Source: Petunia secreta
Taxonomy: Eukaryota > Streptophyta > Magnoliopsida > Solanales > Solanaceae
Direction of reading: 5' to 3'
Assembly (NCBI GenBank): GCA_029990175.1
Contig: JARKIP010000005.1
Location: 34,233,501 to 34,297,500, forward strand
DNA length: 64,000 nucleotides
Positions 30,723 to 40,551 of this stretch are shown piece by piece (within the stretch, counting starts at the first letter, position 1; every line of letters begins with the position of its first letter). The position numbers and the translations under genes are program-made. The notes under the pieces were generated by a model. The model was given only the letters and a program-made list of their open reading frames with translations, did not search any database and was not told the DNA's origin.

Positions 30723-33700
30723 TGATCATTACAAGCTATGTGAAGATGCGGTTGAGGCCGAGAAATGGCTCAAGGAGGAGAAATCCCTTCGCTACAAGAG
30801 TAGCACTACTACTCCAACAAGCAAACCAAAGGATTGGAAGCCTCCTACTACAAATGCAAGGTTCCCAAGTGCAAGTGGGACAAGTGGTGCAAATGCTACC
30901 AAGGATGTGAAAAAGCCGTATGAGAAGAACACACCTAATGTGGGAGGTAACTCTAAAACTCAATTACATGCTCCTACTTCTTCTTCCATGCAATGCCACA
31001 AGTGCAAGGGCTATGGTCACTTTGCTAGGGAATGTCCTACAAAGAGGACCATGATTGTTGTTGGTAATGATGCATATGAGAAAGAGAGTGAATCGGAAGA
31101 TGAGGGAGTAGAGAGAGAAGAGGGAGATGAGGGAGTAGAGGAGGGTGATTTTCTTGATGACACGGGGGAAGAGGAGGATCCTCATACTTTCTTGGTTGTG
31201 AGAAGGAGCCTAGGGGTTATGATTGTGGAAGATAGTGAAACCTTGCAAAGGGAAAATCTATTCCATGCTAGGTGTCGGGTCAAAGATGTTGTTTGCTCTA
31301 TGATAATTGATTCCGGAAGTTGTGCAAATGTAGTGAGTCAATCACTTGTGTCTCAATTGAAGTTGACGGCCATGAAGCATCCTAAACCTTACCGGTTACA
31401 ATGGCTAAGCGAATGTGGGGAGCTTAAAGTGGTAAAGCAAGTGATGATTCGATTCAAAATGGGGAGTTATGTAGATGAGCATTTGTTTGACGTTGTGCCC
31501 ATGCAAGCGTGCCACCTACTCTTATGGATGCCTTGGCAATTCGATAGACAAGTGGTGCATGACGGTCGTGTCAATACTTACACGGTCAAACATGAAGGGA
31601 AGAGATATGTGCTTAAACCTCTCACTCCTAAGCAAGTGAGTGATGACTACAAGAAAATGAAGGAGTTGAGAGAGGTGGCAAAGGCTAAGTCAATCATGGA
31701 GACTAGCCCTTTGTCCAAAAGCTTGGTGGCAATCCCACCTACTTCTACCGGTGGCATATGTGCCATGATGCAACCGGGCGAGATCCTAAAAGGAAATGAT
31801 GGCAACAAGCTTCTCATATGCCTAGTGCACAAAGGTATAGTTCTAAACTCTAATTGTGATTTTTCTTCTAACCCTTTGCCTAGTGTGTTTGAGAATGTTT
31901 TGAAGGATTTTGGTGACATGTTCCCGGATGAAATGCCTGATGGATTGCCTCCTTTGAGGGGCATTGAGCATCAAATAGACTTTGTCCCGGGATCCCAAAT
32001 CCCGAACAAACCGGCCTATAGGAGCAACCCGGAGGATACAAGGGAATTGCAAAAGCAAGTTGATGAATTGCTCACTAAAGGTTTGGTAAGGGAAAGCTTG
32101 AGTCCTTGTGCCGTGCCCGTGATCCTTGTTCCCAAAAAGGACGGCACTTGGAGAATGTGTGTTGATTGTCGGGCCGTGAACAAAATAACGGTAAAGTACC
32201 GTCATCCTATTCCCCGACTTGATGATATGTTAGATGAATTAAGTGGTTCATGTGTGTTTAGCAAAATTGACCTTAGGTCCGGCTACCATCAAATCCGGAT
32301 GAAACCCGGTGATGAATGGAAAACCGCATTCAAGACCAAATTTGGTCTCTATGAATGGTTGGTGATGCCTTTTGGGCTCTCCAATGCACCTAGCACTTTC
32401 ATGAGGCTAATGAACCATGTTCTAAAGCCATTCATCAACAAGTTTGTGGTCGTCTATTTTGACGATATATTGATCTATAGCAAATCAATAGACGACCATG
32501 TTGAACACCTTAGGCTAGTGCTTGAGAAGTTGAGAGCCGAAAAGCTCTATGCTAATTTTAAAAAGTGTGCCTTTGGTGTTGAGAAGGTGGTCTTCCTTGG
32601 GTTTGTTGTGAGTGCCCAAGGAGTGGAGGTGGATGAGTCTAAGGTAGAGGCCATACGTGATTGGCCTACTCCTACTACCGTGACTCAAGTAAGGAGCTTT
32701 CATGGTCTCGCAAGCTTTTATAGGCGATTTGTGAAGGACATTAGCTCCATTGCCGCTCCACTCACCGAGTTGGTGAAGAAAGACCAACCGTTTGTTTGGG
32801 GAGAGCCGCAAGAGAAGGCCTTCCTAGAGTTGAAAAGTAGGTTGAGTACCGCCCCGCTATTGCAATTGCCCGACTTCGGAAAGGCATTTGAGGTTGAGTG
32901 TGATGCCTCGGGGGTGGGAATTGGTGGTGTCTTAATGCAAGATAGCAAACCCATCGCCTACTTTAGTGAGAAGTTAAAAGGGGCTTCCTTGAATTATTCT
33001 ACATATGACAAGAAGTTGTATGCCCTTGTGAGAGCCCTTGCCCATTGGCAACACTATCTTTGGCCTCGTGAGTTTGTAATCAAGAGTGACCATGAGTCAC
33101 TCAAGCATTTGAGAGGCCAAGAGAAGCTCAATAAGAGACATGCCAAGTGGGTTGAATTCATTGAGTCTTTTCCCTATGTGATCCAATACAAGAACGGGAA
33201 AGACAATGTCGTGGCGGATGCGCTTTCAAGAAAGTTTGCTCTAGCCACCACTCTCACCTCTAAGCTCATGGGTTTTGAGAGCATTAAATTGATGTATGCT
33301 CATGAACCAAAGCTAAAGAGTGTCCATGACACTCTCTCTAGAGAAAGGGAAGAGAGTTGACAAATACCAATGGGTTAATGGTTATATCTTCAAAAATGGT
33401 AGAGTGTGCATTCCGGAGTCCTCTTGGAGAGAGTTGCTTGTGCATGAAGCACATTGCGGGGGACTCATGGGACATTTTGGCACAAGAAAGACTTTGGCCA
33501 TTCTTCAAGAACAATTCTATTGGCCAAAGATGAGGGTGCATGTGGAGAAGTTTTGCACTAATTGCCTTGATTGCAAACGTGCCAAATCTAAAGCCCACCC
33601 TCATGGGTTGTATACCCCTCTCCCCGTGCCTACTAGTCCGTGGTTGGATATCTCAATGGATTTTGTGATGGGATTACCAAGGACTAGAGGGGGCCATGAT

Positions 33701-34349
33701 AGAATTTATGTTGTTGTGGATAGGTTCTCCAAAATGGCTCATTTCATTCCATGCAAGAAATGTGATGATGCACAACATGTGGCAACTTTGTTTATTGAAA
33801 ATGTTTTGAAGTTGCATGGTGTGCCTCAAACCATAGTGAGTGATAGGGACACTAAGTTCCTAAGTCATTTTTGGAGGTGTTTATGGGGTGCTTTAGGCAC
33901 CAAGCTCTTGTTCTCCACGTCCCACCACCCGCAAACCGATGGGCAAACGGAAGTGGTAAACCGAACCTTGGGGAGCTCTTCTTAGAGCAATGACCCGAGG
34001 GAAGGCCGGGACTTGGATTGATCGCCTACCTCTTATGGAGTTTGCCTACAATCGCACATTGCATAGCATGATAGGCATGACTCCATTCGAGTGTGTTTAT
34101 GGATTTAACCCCTTGATTCCCCTTGATCTAACCCCTTTGCCAAGGGAAATGGTTGTTAATTTTGAAGGTAAAGCTAGAGCCAAGGCTTTGGTTGAGCTCC
34201 ATGCAAAGGCGAAGAAGAACTTGGAGGAAGCTTATGCTAAGGTTGCCTCCAAGAAAAACAAAGGCCGCAAGAAGGTGGAACTCAAGAAGGGTGACTATGT
34301 TTGGGTGCACTTCCGGAAAGAAAGGTTTCCAAACCTTAGGAAAGGGAAG
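30679..34349 (+). pseudogene. Gag end and pol of G4 with single-base frameshifts
   Basis: Continues with CCHC CHKCKGYGHFAREC, protease IIDSGSCANVV, RT YFDDILIYS, RNase H CDASGVGIGG, and integrase zinc finger and core (DISMDF, SDRDTKF, QTEVVNR). Shifts occur near 33,340 (TLSREREES versus SLEKGKRVDKYQW) and near 33,972 (an extra G in CTTGGGGAGC). The protease-region motif LLLGRPW reads LLLWMPW. N2 splits the C-terminal GKLA|PRGDGPF segment at 34,355. Confidence 0.9.
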
Positions 34350-34354
34350 TTGGC

Positions 34355-35062
34355 TGATGCAGTCCAAATTGAGGATGACTTTAAGAGCCGGGCTAAAGAG
34401 TTATCGGACCTTCATCAATCTTGGATGATAGCTTGGAGAAGATTCTTTGGAGAACATTTTTCCGGGTGTAAGTTAGAAGCCTTGGGATTCGTCGATTAGC
34501 ATTAGAGAAGGGCGTTCTAGAAGAATGCTTGGCGTGTGGTACTTGCGGGGCACGCGAACTATATTTTCTAGACAATTCAGCCGCGTGAAGGGCTCGTTTA
34601 TTGGCCTTAATGCGCTGTATCTTTTTGCACTTTTTCATGCTTTTGCGTAGCTAGACTTATTTATTTTATGGTGCTTTATTAGCCCTGCGTGGCTATTGAC
34701 ATTTAGCCCACTTGGGGACTATTTCTTTACCTTTTAGGCGTGTGAGGCTCACCTATATAAGCCTAACACTTAGTTTATTTTCAGCACCTTACACATTATT
34801 AAAAACAAACGCAGCTTTTTGCTAAACCTAGTACATGTTGGAAAACTTGTTCTTTTTGAGTGAAATTCAATTGAACTTGTTCCTTTCTATTGATCATTCA
34901 ACTTTCAATTCCTAGTTGTCTTGAGGGTTGTTGCATAGAATAGGTCCTCCTTGGCTTCATCAAGAAGGTAAGTAGACTAGTTCCTACTTGCAATTCTTGG
35001 TAGATCATTGAGTGTCTTTCTTTTATCCTTTATTTTCGTTTTTCGTTGTTAATCTTGCATCA
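34355..35062 (+). repeat. 5' LTR of N2
   Basis: 708 bp. TATATAAG near 34,755. A strong 5' splice-site match, AAG|GTAAGT, begins at 34,968. Confidence 0.95.
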
Positions 35063-35064
35063 GT

Positions 35065-35076
35065 TGGTATCAGAGC
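35065..35076 (+). promoter_or_regulatory. Primer binding site of N2
   Basis: TGGTATCAGAGC two bases after the LTR. tRNA-Met type. Confidence 0.93.
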
Positions 35077-36327
35077 TTGGAAAGGGTTTGTTTCTACAAC
35101 CCCAATCCTGTTCTTCGTGCTTTAGTTTAGGTTCTTAGTTTAGATTTCCAATTAATTTTCGTTTTTGATTAAAAAAAAAAAAAAAAAAAAAGAGAAAAAC
35201 GTGAAAAGAAAAAAAAATTCAGGCGTGTTTATTGTTGTGGATGATCATACACACCTAGGGTATAAGAAAACTTTACTAAAGAAGTGGTTTTTTTGAATCT
35301 TGAGGTTTGAAACGATTCTTGAAGAGTTTCTTGAAGATTCTTGGTGTGTTTCTTGATTTTCATCCGTTCTTGCTTTGATTCTTGATTTTTCTTGAAGGAG
35401 AATACTTGAAAACTTGTTGGAGTAATAGTGCAGCACCTCTTGAACCATTCTTGAGCTTAAAAACGTGTTCTTGGCTAAAAACATAAGAATTCTTGAATAA
35501 CAACTTGTTGTTCTTGAGTTTGGTTGAAAGAAATCGTTTTTGATCTTGAATCCTTAGCTTTTCCTACACGTTTTGATCTTGTTCTTTGCTGAAAATTGTG
35601 GTGTTAAGGAGGCTTGAAATCAGCTGCACATAGAGGAAAGAAGGAGGAAAACCTAAGCCTAATTCAAGAAGGAAACAAATCCCAATTCAAAGGGGAGAAG
35701 TTTACCTACTTTCCATATAAGGAAATTAGTTTTTCCTTAGGCTTTAGGAGGGTGTGTTGCACGTTTTTTGGGTGGAAAATCAGCAAGGAAAACGTGTGAA
35801 AAGTAGGTGGAAAAAGTGGTAAAAGTTGTCCAAGTTTGAGTTGGAAAGGAAGGGAAAATAGGGAAAACTTAGCCTACTCAAATAAGGCTTGTCTTGGGGG
35901 CCTATTTAAGGGTAGAAAATCAGATTTTCTTATGATTTCTTTATTTCTTTGTGAACATCACTTCTAATTAGTAATTCTTAGGTAATTCTTCTACTTAAGT
36001 TAATTACTAATCCTTGAGCTTGTAGGACTTCGTGCTAAAACTCAGAATTTCCAACTTTCGTAGTTAATTCTTTGACTTCCCGTGCTCACTTTAAAAGCTG
36101 TCCGCCTATAGAGTCTCATAAATTCACTCACCCCGAAGAGAACTAGTGAATTTGTGAACTTGAAAGGTCGTTGAGGAACTTGATCAATTCGAGGAAGCCA
36201 TTTGGAACAAGTTTGTGAGATCCTACTTTAAATTTGAGTGAACCCGAGTGTCATTCAAAGTAAGGGAGCGGGTGAGGTATTTTGCTAATCTTGACATATT
36301 TTGTAGTCTTTGTTTGCGTGCAGGTAC
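35077..36327 (+). other. N2 leader, possible leader intron
   Basis: No convincing ORF; an A tract lies at 35,170-35,190. Donor-like GTAAGT at 34,968 and acceptor-like TTTGCGTGCAG ending at 36,323 would define an intron covering most of the leader. Inference only. Confidence 0.55.
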
Positions 36328-36888
36328 ATGGCTGGAGTAGTTGATAAACAAGAGGGTATTCCCGAGCTTACTTTGGCCGATCTTTGGGCCGAGATAAGAG
36401 TAATGGGAGGCCGTGTTGACGAGCTTGAAAAGGAGCAGACATCTATGACTCCAAAATTTACTTGTAATGAGTTAAACTTGGGCAATCCCCAAGTACTTAT
36501 GCCAAAACCGAGGTTCCACAAGTTGAAGGTAAATGTTTGTGGTTATAAGGGCTTCGTTCTAGAGCTTGACGACTTGAGTGAAGCAATGCTTATTTCACCA
36601 GAAGTGGTTAATCTTTTGCACTTAACATGGGTGAGACGAAGATATCCATATCTCTATGATGGATATAAGGTTGAGTGGAAGGTCAAGGTAATAGTCTCAA
36701 GAGGAGAATACCTTGAAACGGTTTGGTGTGATGTGTATCCTCTTCAAACGTGTGACTTGTGTTTCGGGCAGCCATGGTTCTTACATCGCAATGTTCCATA
36801 TGTGCGAGATTGGATAAGGCATGTTGTGGACGACGAAGGATGGCTGGCCTTTAATGCCATTCCCGCTTACAAAGAAAAGTCCCAATAG
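36328..36888 (+). CDS. N2 ORF 1: gag N-terminus fused to a degenerate protease-like domain
   Basis: Begins MAGVVDKQ with LTLADLWAEI and NELNLGNPQ, parallel to G1 gag (MAGNDGKG, SLADLMATI, RELNLGNPQ). From residue about 60 it resembles the aspartic protease region (LKVNVCGYKGFVLELDD, VIVSRGEYLETVWCDVYPLQ, FGQPWFLHR), but it lacks DSG. The frame ends at 36,888 and overlaps the next ORF from 36,821. It therefore appears to derive from gag-pol by an internal deletion. Confidence 0.75.
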   Translation: MAGVVDKQEGIPELTLADLWAEIRVMGGRVDELEKEQTSMTPKFTCNELNLGNPQVLMPKPRFHKLKVNVCGYKGFVLELDDLSEAMLISPEVVNLLHLTWVRRRYPYLYDGYKVEWKVKVIVSRGEYLETVWCDVYPLQTCDLCFGQPWFLHRNVPYVRDWIRHVVDDEGWLAFNAIPAYKEKSQ

Positions 36889-38155
36889 TACCTATGCCTC
36901 TTTTATGCACGTAGAGGAGTGTAATAATCAAAAGGGAAAGTTTGGGGTGAATAAAGTAGTTGGGCTGCCACCAAAGAGACAAGAGAATGTAGTTGAAAAG
37001 AATATGAGAGAAAAGAAAGAAGAAAAGAAAAGAGGGGAAGTTTTTCACTCTAACACTTGTAATTCTTCTTTTTCCTCTAGTTGTTTAAATTCTCTTGCAG
37101 GTACCATTGGAAACAAGCTTGGGAGTGAACACCAATTATTGGAAGTGCAAGAAGAAGACATTTTAGGGGCTGCCTATGGGGATGTAGGGTCTGCCCGTGT
37201 TGACTCTAAACTTGAGGAAGACAATGAAGGTAAACAAGGTCAATCTTGTGACCTTCAAGGTAAGTCTACTACACTCAATACTCTAGGAGCTAGTAAAGAG
37301 CCAGTTAATGATGAGAGTATGAGTAGTGGTAATTTTTGTTTGGACCCTAAATTGTTGCTGCCTTGTAATGGATATTTGGATAAGATTTCTGACGATACAC
37401 TAGTTGATCTTGAATGTGCTCCCAAAATTAAAACTACTAGTGAGTTTGATGTAATAAAAACTAGTGTTAACACTTGTGCTGAGGGTCTAGGTATTAAAAG
37501 TAATGCTTCTAGGGATGTCATTGATGAAAGATTGCATGTTATCCTAGAAGTAGAATTTAAACATCACTTGTTTGATCCTGGAATTGAAGGTGTAGGGTCC
37601 TCTTCGAGTTCTTTTGATGTGAAAATGGACCATGGTAATGAGACTAAATTATGTGATGAGTTTGGTACTTTTAACGTCCATGGTGATGTGAATTTAAGTG
37701 AGACCTTTCTTGTGAATCTATTCTTACGTGGAGATACTTGTTGTTTAGATAGTGAATTTGAATTTCTTAACATTACTTCTTGTGATGGAAGTAACTCCTT
37801 GTTTGATAGTAGTTCACTTGGTAGAGGGCATTGTCATGAGAAGGGAAGTGTGAATCTTTGTTTAACTCCAGCTTCTTCTTTGTGTTGTCCAAATATTTGC
37901 ATTGAGCTTGGGTGTATACATGTTTATGAAAATATGCCTATTGTTGTGGAGACCATTGATGAAGTTACACTAGGAAACACTTTTCTTTACTATTTATTTG
38001 CCTATGATGAGGGTCATGAGGGTGTTAGGAGTTCTTGTGAGAAGGAAGAAAATTCTGATTGTTACACATGTCTTGATGCTTTTGCTTATTCTAGGATAGA
38101 GTGGGAAATGCTTGTATCTCATGATTCATGCTTCTCTGGTATACTATTGTTGTGA
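36821..38155 (+). CDS. N2 ORF 2: X-type domain
   Basis: The open frame overlaps ORF 1 in another phase. About the first 30 codons are probably shadow. Family blocks start at NMREKKEEKKRG and SSFSSSCLNSLAGT, as in N1, C and A. It is Ser-, Asp- and Cys-rich with no enzyme motif. A single-base shift may have separated it from ORF 1, since in N1 the two parts are one frame. Confidence 0.65.
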   Translation: MLWTTKDGWPLMPFPLTKKSPNSTYASFMHVEECNNQKGKFGVNKVVGLPPKRQENVVEKNMREKKEEKKRGEVFHSNTCNSSFSSSCLNSLAGTIGNKLGSEHQLLEVQEEDILGAAYGDVGSARVDSKLEEDNEGKQGQSCDLQGKSTTLNTLGASKEPVNDESMSSGNFCLDPKLLLPCNGYLDKISDDTLVDLECAPKIKTTSEFDVIKTSVNTCAEGLGIKSNASRDVIDERLHVILEVEFKHHLFDPGIEGVGSSSSSFDVKMDHGNETKLCDEFGTFNVHGDVNLSETFLVNLFLRGDTCCLDSEFEFLNITSCDGSNSLFDSSSLGRGHCHEKGSVNLCLTPASSLCCPNICIELGCIHVYENMPIVVETIDEVTLGNTFLYYLFAYDEGHEGVRSSCEKEENSDCYTCLDAFAYSRIEWEMLVSHDSCFSGILLL

Positions 38156-38800
38156 TTGGATACATCCTTGTTCCTACAACTTGTTGTTACGATATGAATT
38201 TCTTGAGATATGTGTCATGTTTGATGTGTTGACCTTGTTGGTTTTTGACCCGGGAATTGAGCTTAAAATTGGTCACTTGCTTGGCTTAATGGCTTTGGAA
38301 TGGGCTGGTATGATGTTCCCGAGTTTTGGTTTGATATGTTCTACTAGTGTTATGTGTAACCTTGTAAAGCACTCCGTGTGTTTGAAAGCAATACAAGTGA
38401 AGGGCTGTTGGAAAGATGCTCTGTGGGAGTTATTGTGGTATGCAACCCGAACTTGTAAACTCCATGAGGACGGTATGTTTACTTGGCTTATGCTTATATT
38501 TGGGCTTTCTAAAGCCATGGCGATTAGTGTTATCATTTTTGGGCAGTTTGGTGGCGCACTTGTGCCATCCCATGGGTGTGTTATTGTGGGGCTTTTTGTC
38601 TATTGCCTAGTTGAGACTTGGGAGTTATCTATACTCATTGTTGTCCATGTTTTGCAGGAATCAGATTCGAGGACGAATCCTTCCCAAGAGAGGGAGAATG
38701 ATGTAGATGTAATCCATCGAGGAGAGAAGATAAATATCCATTGTTGCCGTGTTTATGATGGTATGATTTCGAGGACGAAATCCTTTCAAGAAGGGGAGGA
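38112..38800 (+). CDS. N2 ORF 3: hydrophobic 3' frame of uncertain status
   Basis: This frame overlaps the end of ORF 2 in the +1 phase and runs through both hairpin/polypurine units into the LTR (stop at 38,945). It contains hydrophobic stretches (AISVIIFGQFGGALV, CVIVGLFVYCLV, LSILIVVHVL), then QESDSRTNP, the tail seen in plant gypsy pol. It may be the C-terminal X segment after a frameshift, or simply an open frame. A 3' splice-like TTTTGCAG ends at 38,657. Confidence 0.4.
38664..38702 (+). promoter_or_regulatory. Second, internal hairpin/polypurine unit in N2
   Basis: GATTCGAGGACGAATC (38,664-38,679), then AAGAGAGGGAGAATGATG. It resembles a full hairpin, polypurine tract and LTR start, 101 bp upstream of the working unit. 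The stem is one pair shorter on both arms than in the other elements. Confidence 0.65.
38765..38800 (+). promoter_or_regulatory. Polypurine tract plus hairpin, N2
   Basis: GATTTCGAGGACGAAATC (38,765-38,782), then AAGAAGGGGAGGA abutting the 3' LTR. Confidence 0.85.
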
Positions 38801-39508
38801 TGATGCAGTCCAAATTGAGGATGACTTTAAGAGCCGGGCTAAAGAGTTATCGGACCTTCATCAATCTTGGATGATAGCTTGGAGAAGATTCTTTGGAGAA
38901 CATTTTTCCGGGTGTAAGTTAGAAGCCTTGGGATTCGTCGATTAGCATTAGAGAAGGGCGTTCTAGAAGAATGCTTGGCATGTGGTACTTGCGGGGCACG
39001 CGAACTATATTTTCTAGACAATTCAGCCGCGTGAAGGGCTCGTTTATTGGCCTTAATGCGCTGTATCTTTTTGCACTTTTTCATGCTTTTGCGTAGCTAG
39101 ACATATTTATTTTATGGTGCTTTATTAGCCCTGCGTGGCTATTGACATTTAGCCCACTTGGGGACTATTTCTTTACCTTTTAGCCGTGTGAGGCTCACCT
39201 ATATAAGCCTAACACTTAGTTTATTTTCAGCACCTTACACATTATTAAAAACAAACGCAGCTTTTTGCTAAACCTAGTACATGTTGGAAAACTTGTTCTT
39301 TTTGAGTGAAATTCAATTGAACTTGTTCCTTTCCATTGATCATTCAACTTTCAATTCCTAGTTGTCTTGAGGGTTGTTGCATAGAATAGGTCCTCCTTGG
39401 CTTCATCAAGAAGGTAAGTAGACTAGTTCCTACTTGCAATTCTTGGTAGATCATTGAGTGTCTTTCTTTTATCCTTTATTTTCGTTTTTCGTTGTTAATC
39501 TTGCATCA
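38801..39508 (+). repeat. 3' LTR of N2
   Basis: 708 bp, four differences from the 5' LTR. Confidence 0.95.
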
Positions 39509-39513
39509 TTGGC

Positions 39514-39961
39514 ACCCCGGGGAGATGGACCATTCCAAGTGCTCTCGAAGATAAACAACAATGCCTATGTGGTCGACTTGCCAAGTGAGTATCAAGTTTC
39601 TAATACTTTCAATATTTGTGACTTGGTTCCTTTGGATGTAGGTAATGAAGAGGTCGTGCATGATGATGAAGAGGTTGTGGATGATGCTTCGATTTCGAGG
39701 ACGAAATCCTCTCAAGAAGGGGAGGATGATAAGACCCAAACCCCCTCAAGACCCTTCACTCGGAGTCAAGCCAAGTTGATCCAAGATACCCATCTTCACT
39801 TGATATGGAAGGGTATGGAAGAAGGCCCCGAGAGCAACTTGAAGACCATGCTTTGGTGTACCATGGATGGAGGATCCTCTAGGACGCTTGGTGAGGCTCA
39901 AGAGGCACAAAATGAGACATCCCAAGGGGCTTCAGATCAAGGCGGAGCGCCTCCCAGCTGA
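39514..39961 (+). pseudogene. G4 integrase C-terminal end and LTR-encoded tail
   Basis: Resumes as PRGDGPFQVLSKINNNAYVVD directly after N2 and its TSD. It continues through ISRTKSSQEGEDD over the polypurine tract and into the LTR with RPFTRSQAKLIQDTHLHL, ending at 39,961. It documents the LTR-overlapping pol frame. Confidence 0.88.
39691..39726 (+). promoter_or_regulatory. Polypurine tract plus hairpin, G4
   Basis: GATTTCGAGGACGAAATC (39,691-39,708), then AAGAAGGGGAGGA ending at 39,726. Confidence 0.85.
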
Positions 39962-40551
39962 GGCGGGGCGCCTCCCAAAATCCAGAGAACTAGAAGTCAG
40001 GAGGCGGAGCGCCCAGCTTAAGAGGCGGAGCGCCTCAGGAAATCCAGAGGCTTGCCAGTCACTAGGCGGCCGCCTTCCCCTACTAGGCGGACCGCCTACC
40101 CCTGTGACCCACATGCGGGATTTTTAATGACTTTTGCTTGAACTTCCAACTTTAGCCCTGCGTGGCCTTATTTGTTTTAACCCACTTTGGGGGTATTTTA
40201 GACCTTTTATTTAGACCTAAGTGAAGCCTATAAATACTTCACTTAGCCCCTTCAAATCATTAGCTAACTTTGATGATTAAACAAACAATTGTGTTGAGAG
40301 TTGAACTCTTTGATTGAATGAATGAAACCTCGATGGGACTTGTTCTTCCTCTAGCGGACCTAGATGAATTCCAATCCCCCCCGATCATTCTACTTGCGTG
40401 CTCACGTTAGCTCGAGGGTAGTTGCCTAGTGTAGGTGTTCTTGTCATTCTCTCGGGGTGTAACGGAACAAGTTCTCCGTTGCTACTTGAGATTATCGTAC
40501 GAGTTACGTCTCGCTTTTATCTTTTACTTTTCCGCATTTTGATTCTTATCA
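39727..40551 (+). repeat. 3' LTR of G4
   Basis: 825 bp, TGATAAGACCC...GATTCTTATCA. TATAAATA at 40,229-40,236. It shares blocks with the N1 LTR (the AGCCCTGCGTGGCCTTATTTG region). Flank AAAAT. Confidence 0.92.
39940..40099. repeat. GGCGGAGCGCC palindrome array in G4 LTR
   Basis: Six units (GGCGGAGCGCC, GGCGGGGCGCC, GGCGGCCGCC, GGCGGACCGCC), 130-290 bp upstream of the TATA box. Confidence 0.88.

Larger units (their letters stand above)
34355..39508 (+). mobile_element. Complete non-autonomous LTR retrotransposon N2
   Basis: 5,154 bp with two 708-bp LTRs (34,355-35,062 and 38,801-39,508) that differ at four positions by my count. Both carry TGATGCA/TGCATCA termini. TSD TTGGC lies at 34,350-34,354 and 39,509-39,513. 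PBS and polypurine tract are present; there is no RT, RNase H or integrase. Excising it restores the G4 integrase frame. Confidence 0.96.
28434..40551 (+). mobile_element. Ty3/gypsy element G4 (5' LTR lost, hosts N2)
   Basis: Leader, gag, pol and 3' LTR on the plus strand. N2 is inserted in the integrase C-terminal region. The 5' LTR and PBS were replaced by G3 at 28,434. The 3' LTR ends within the ORF of C. Confidence 0.9.
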
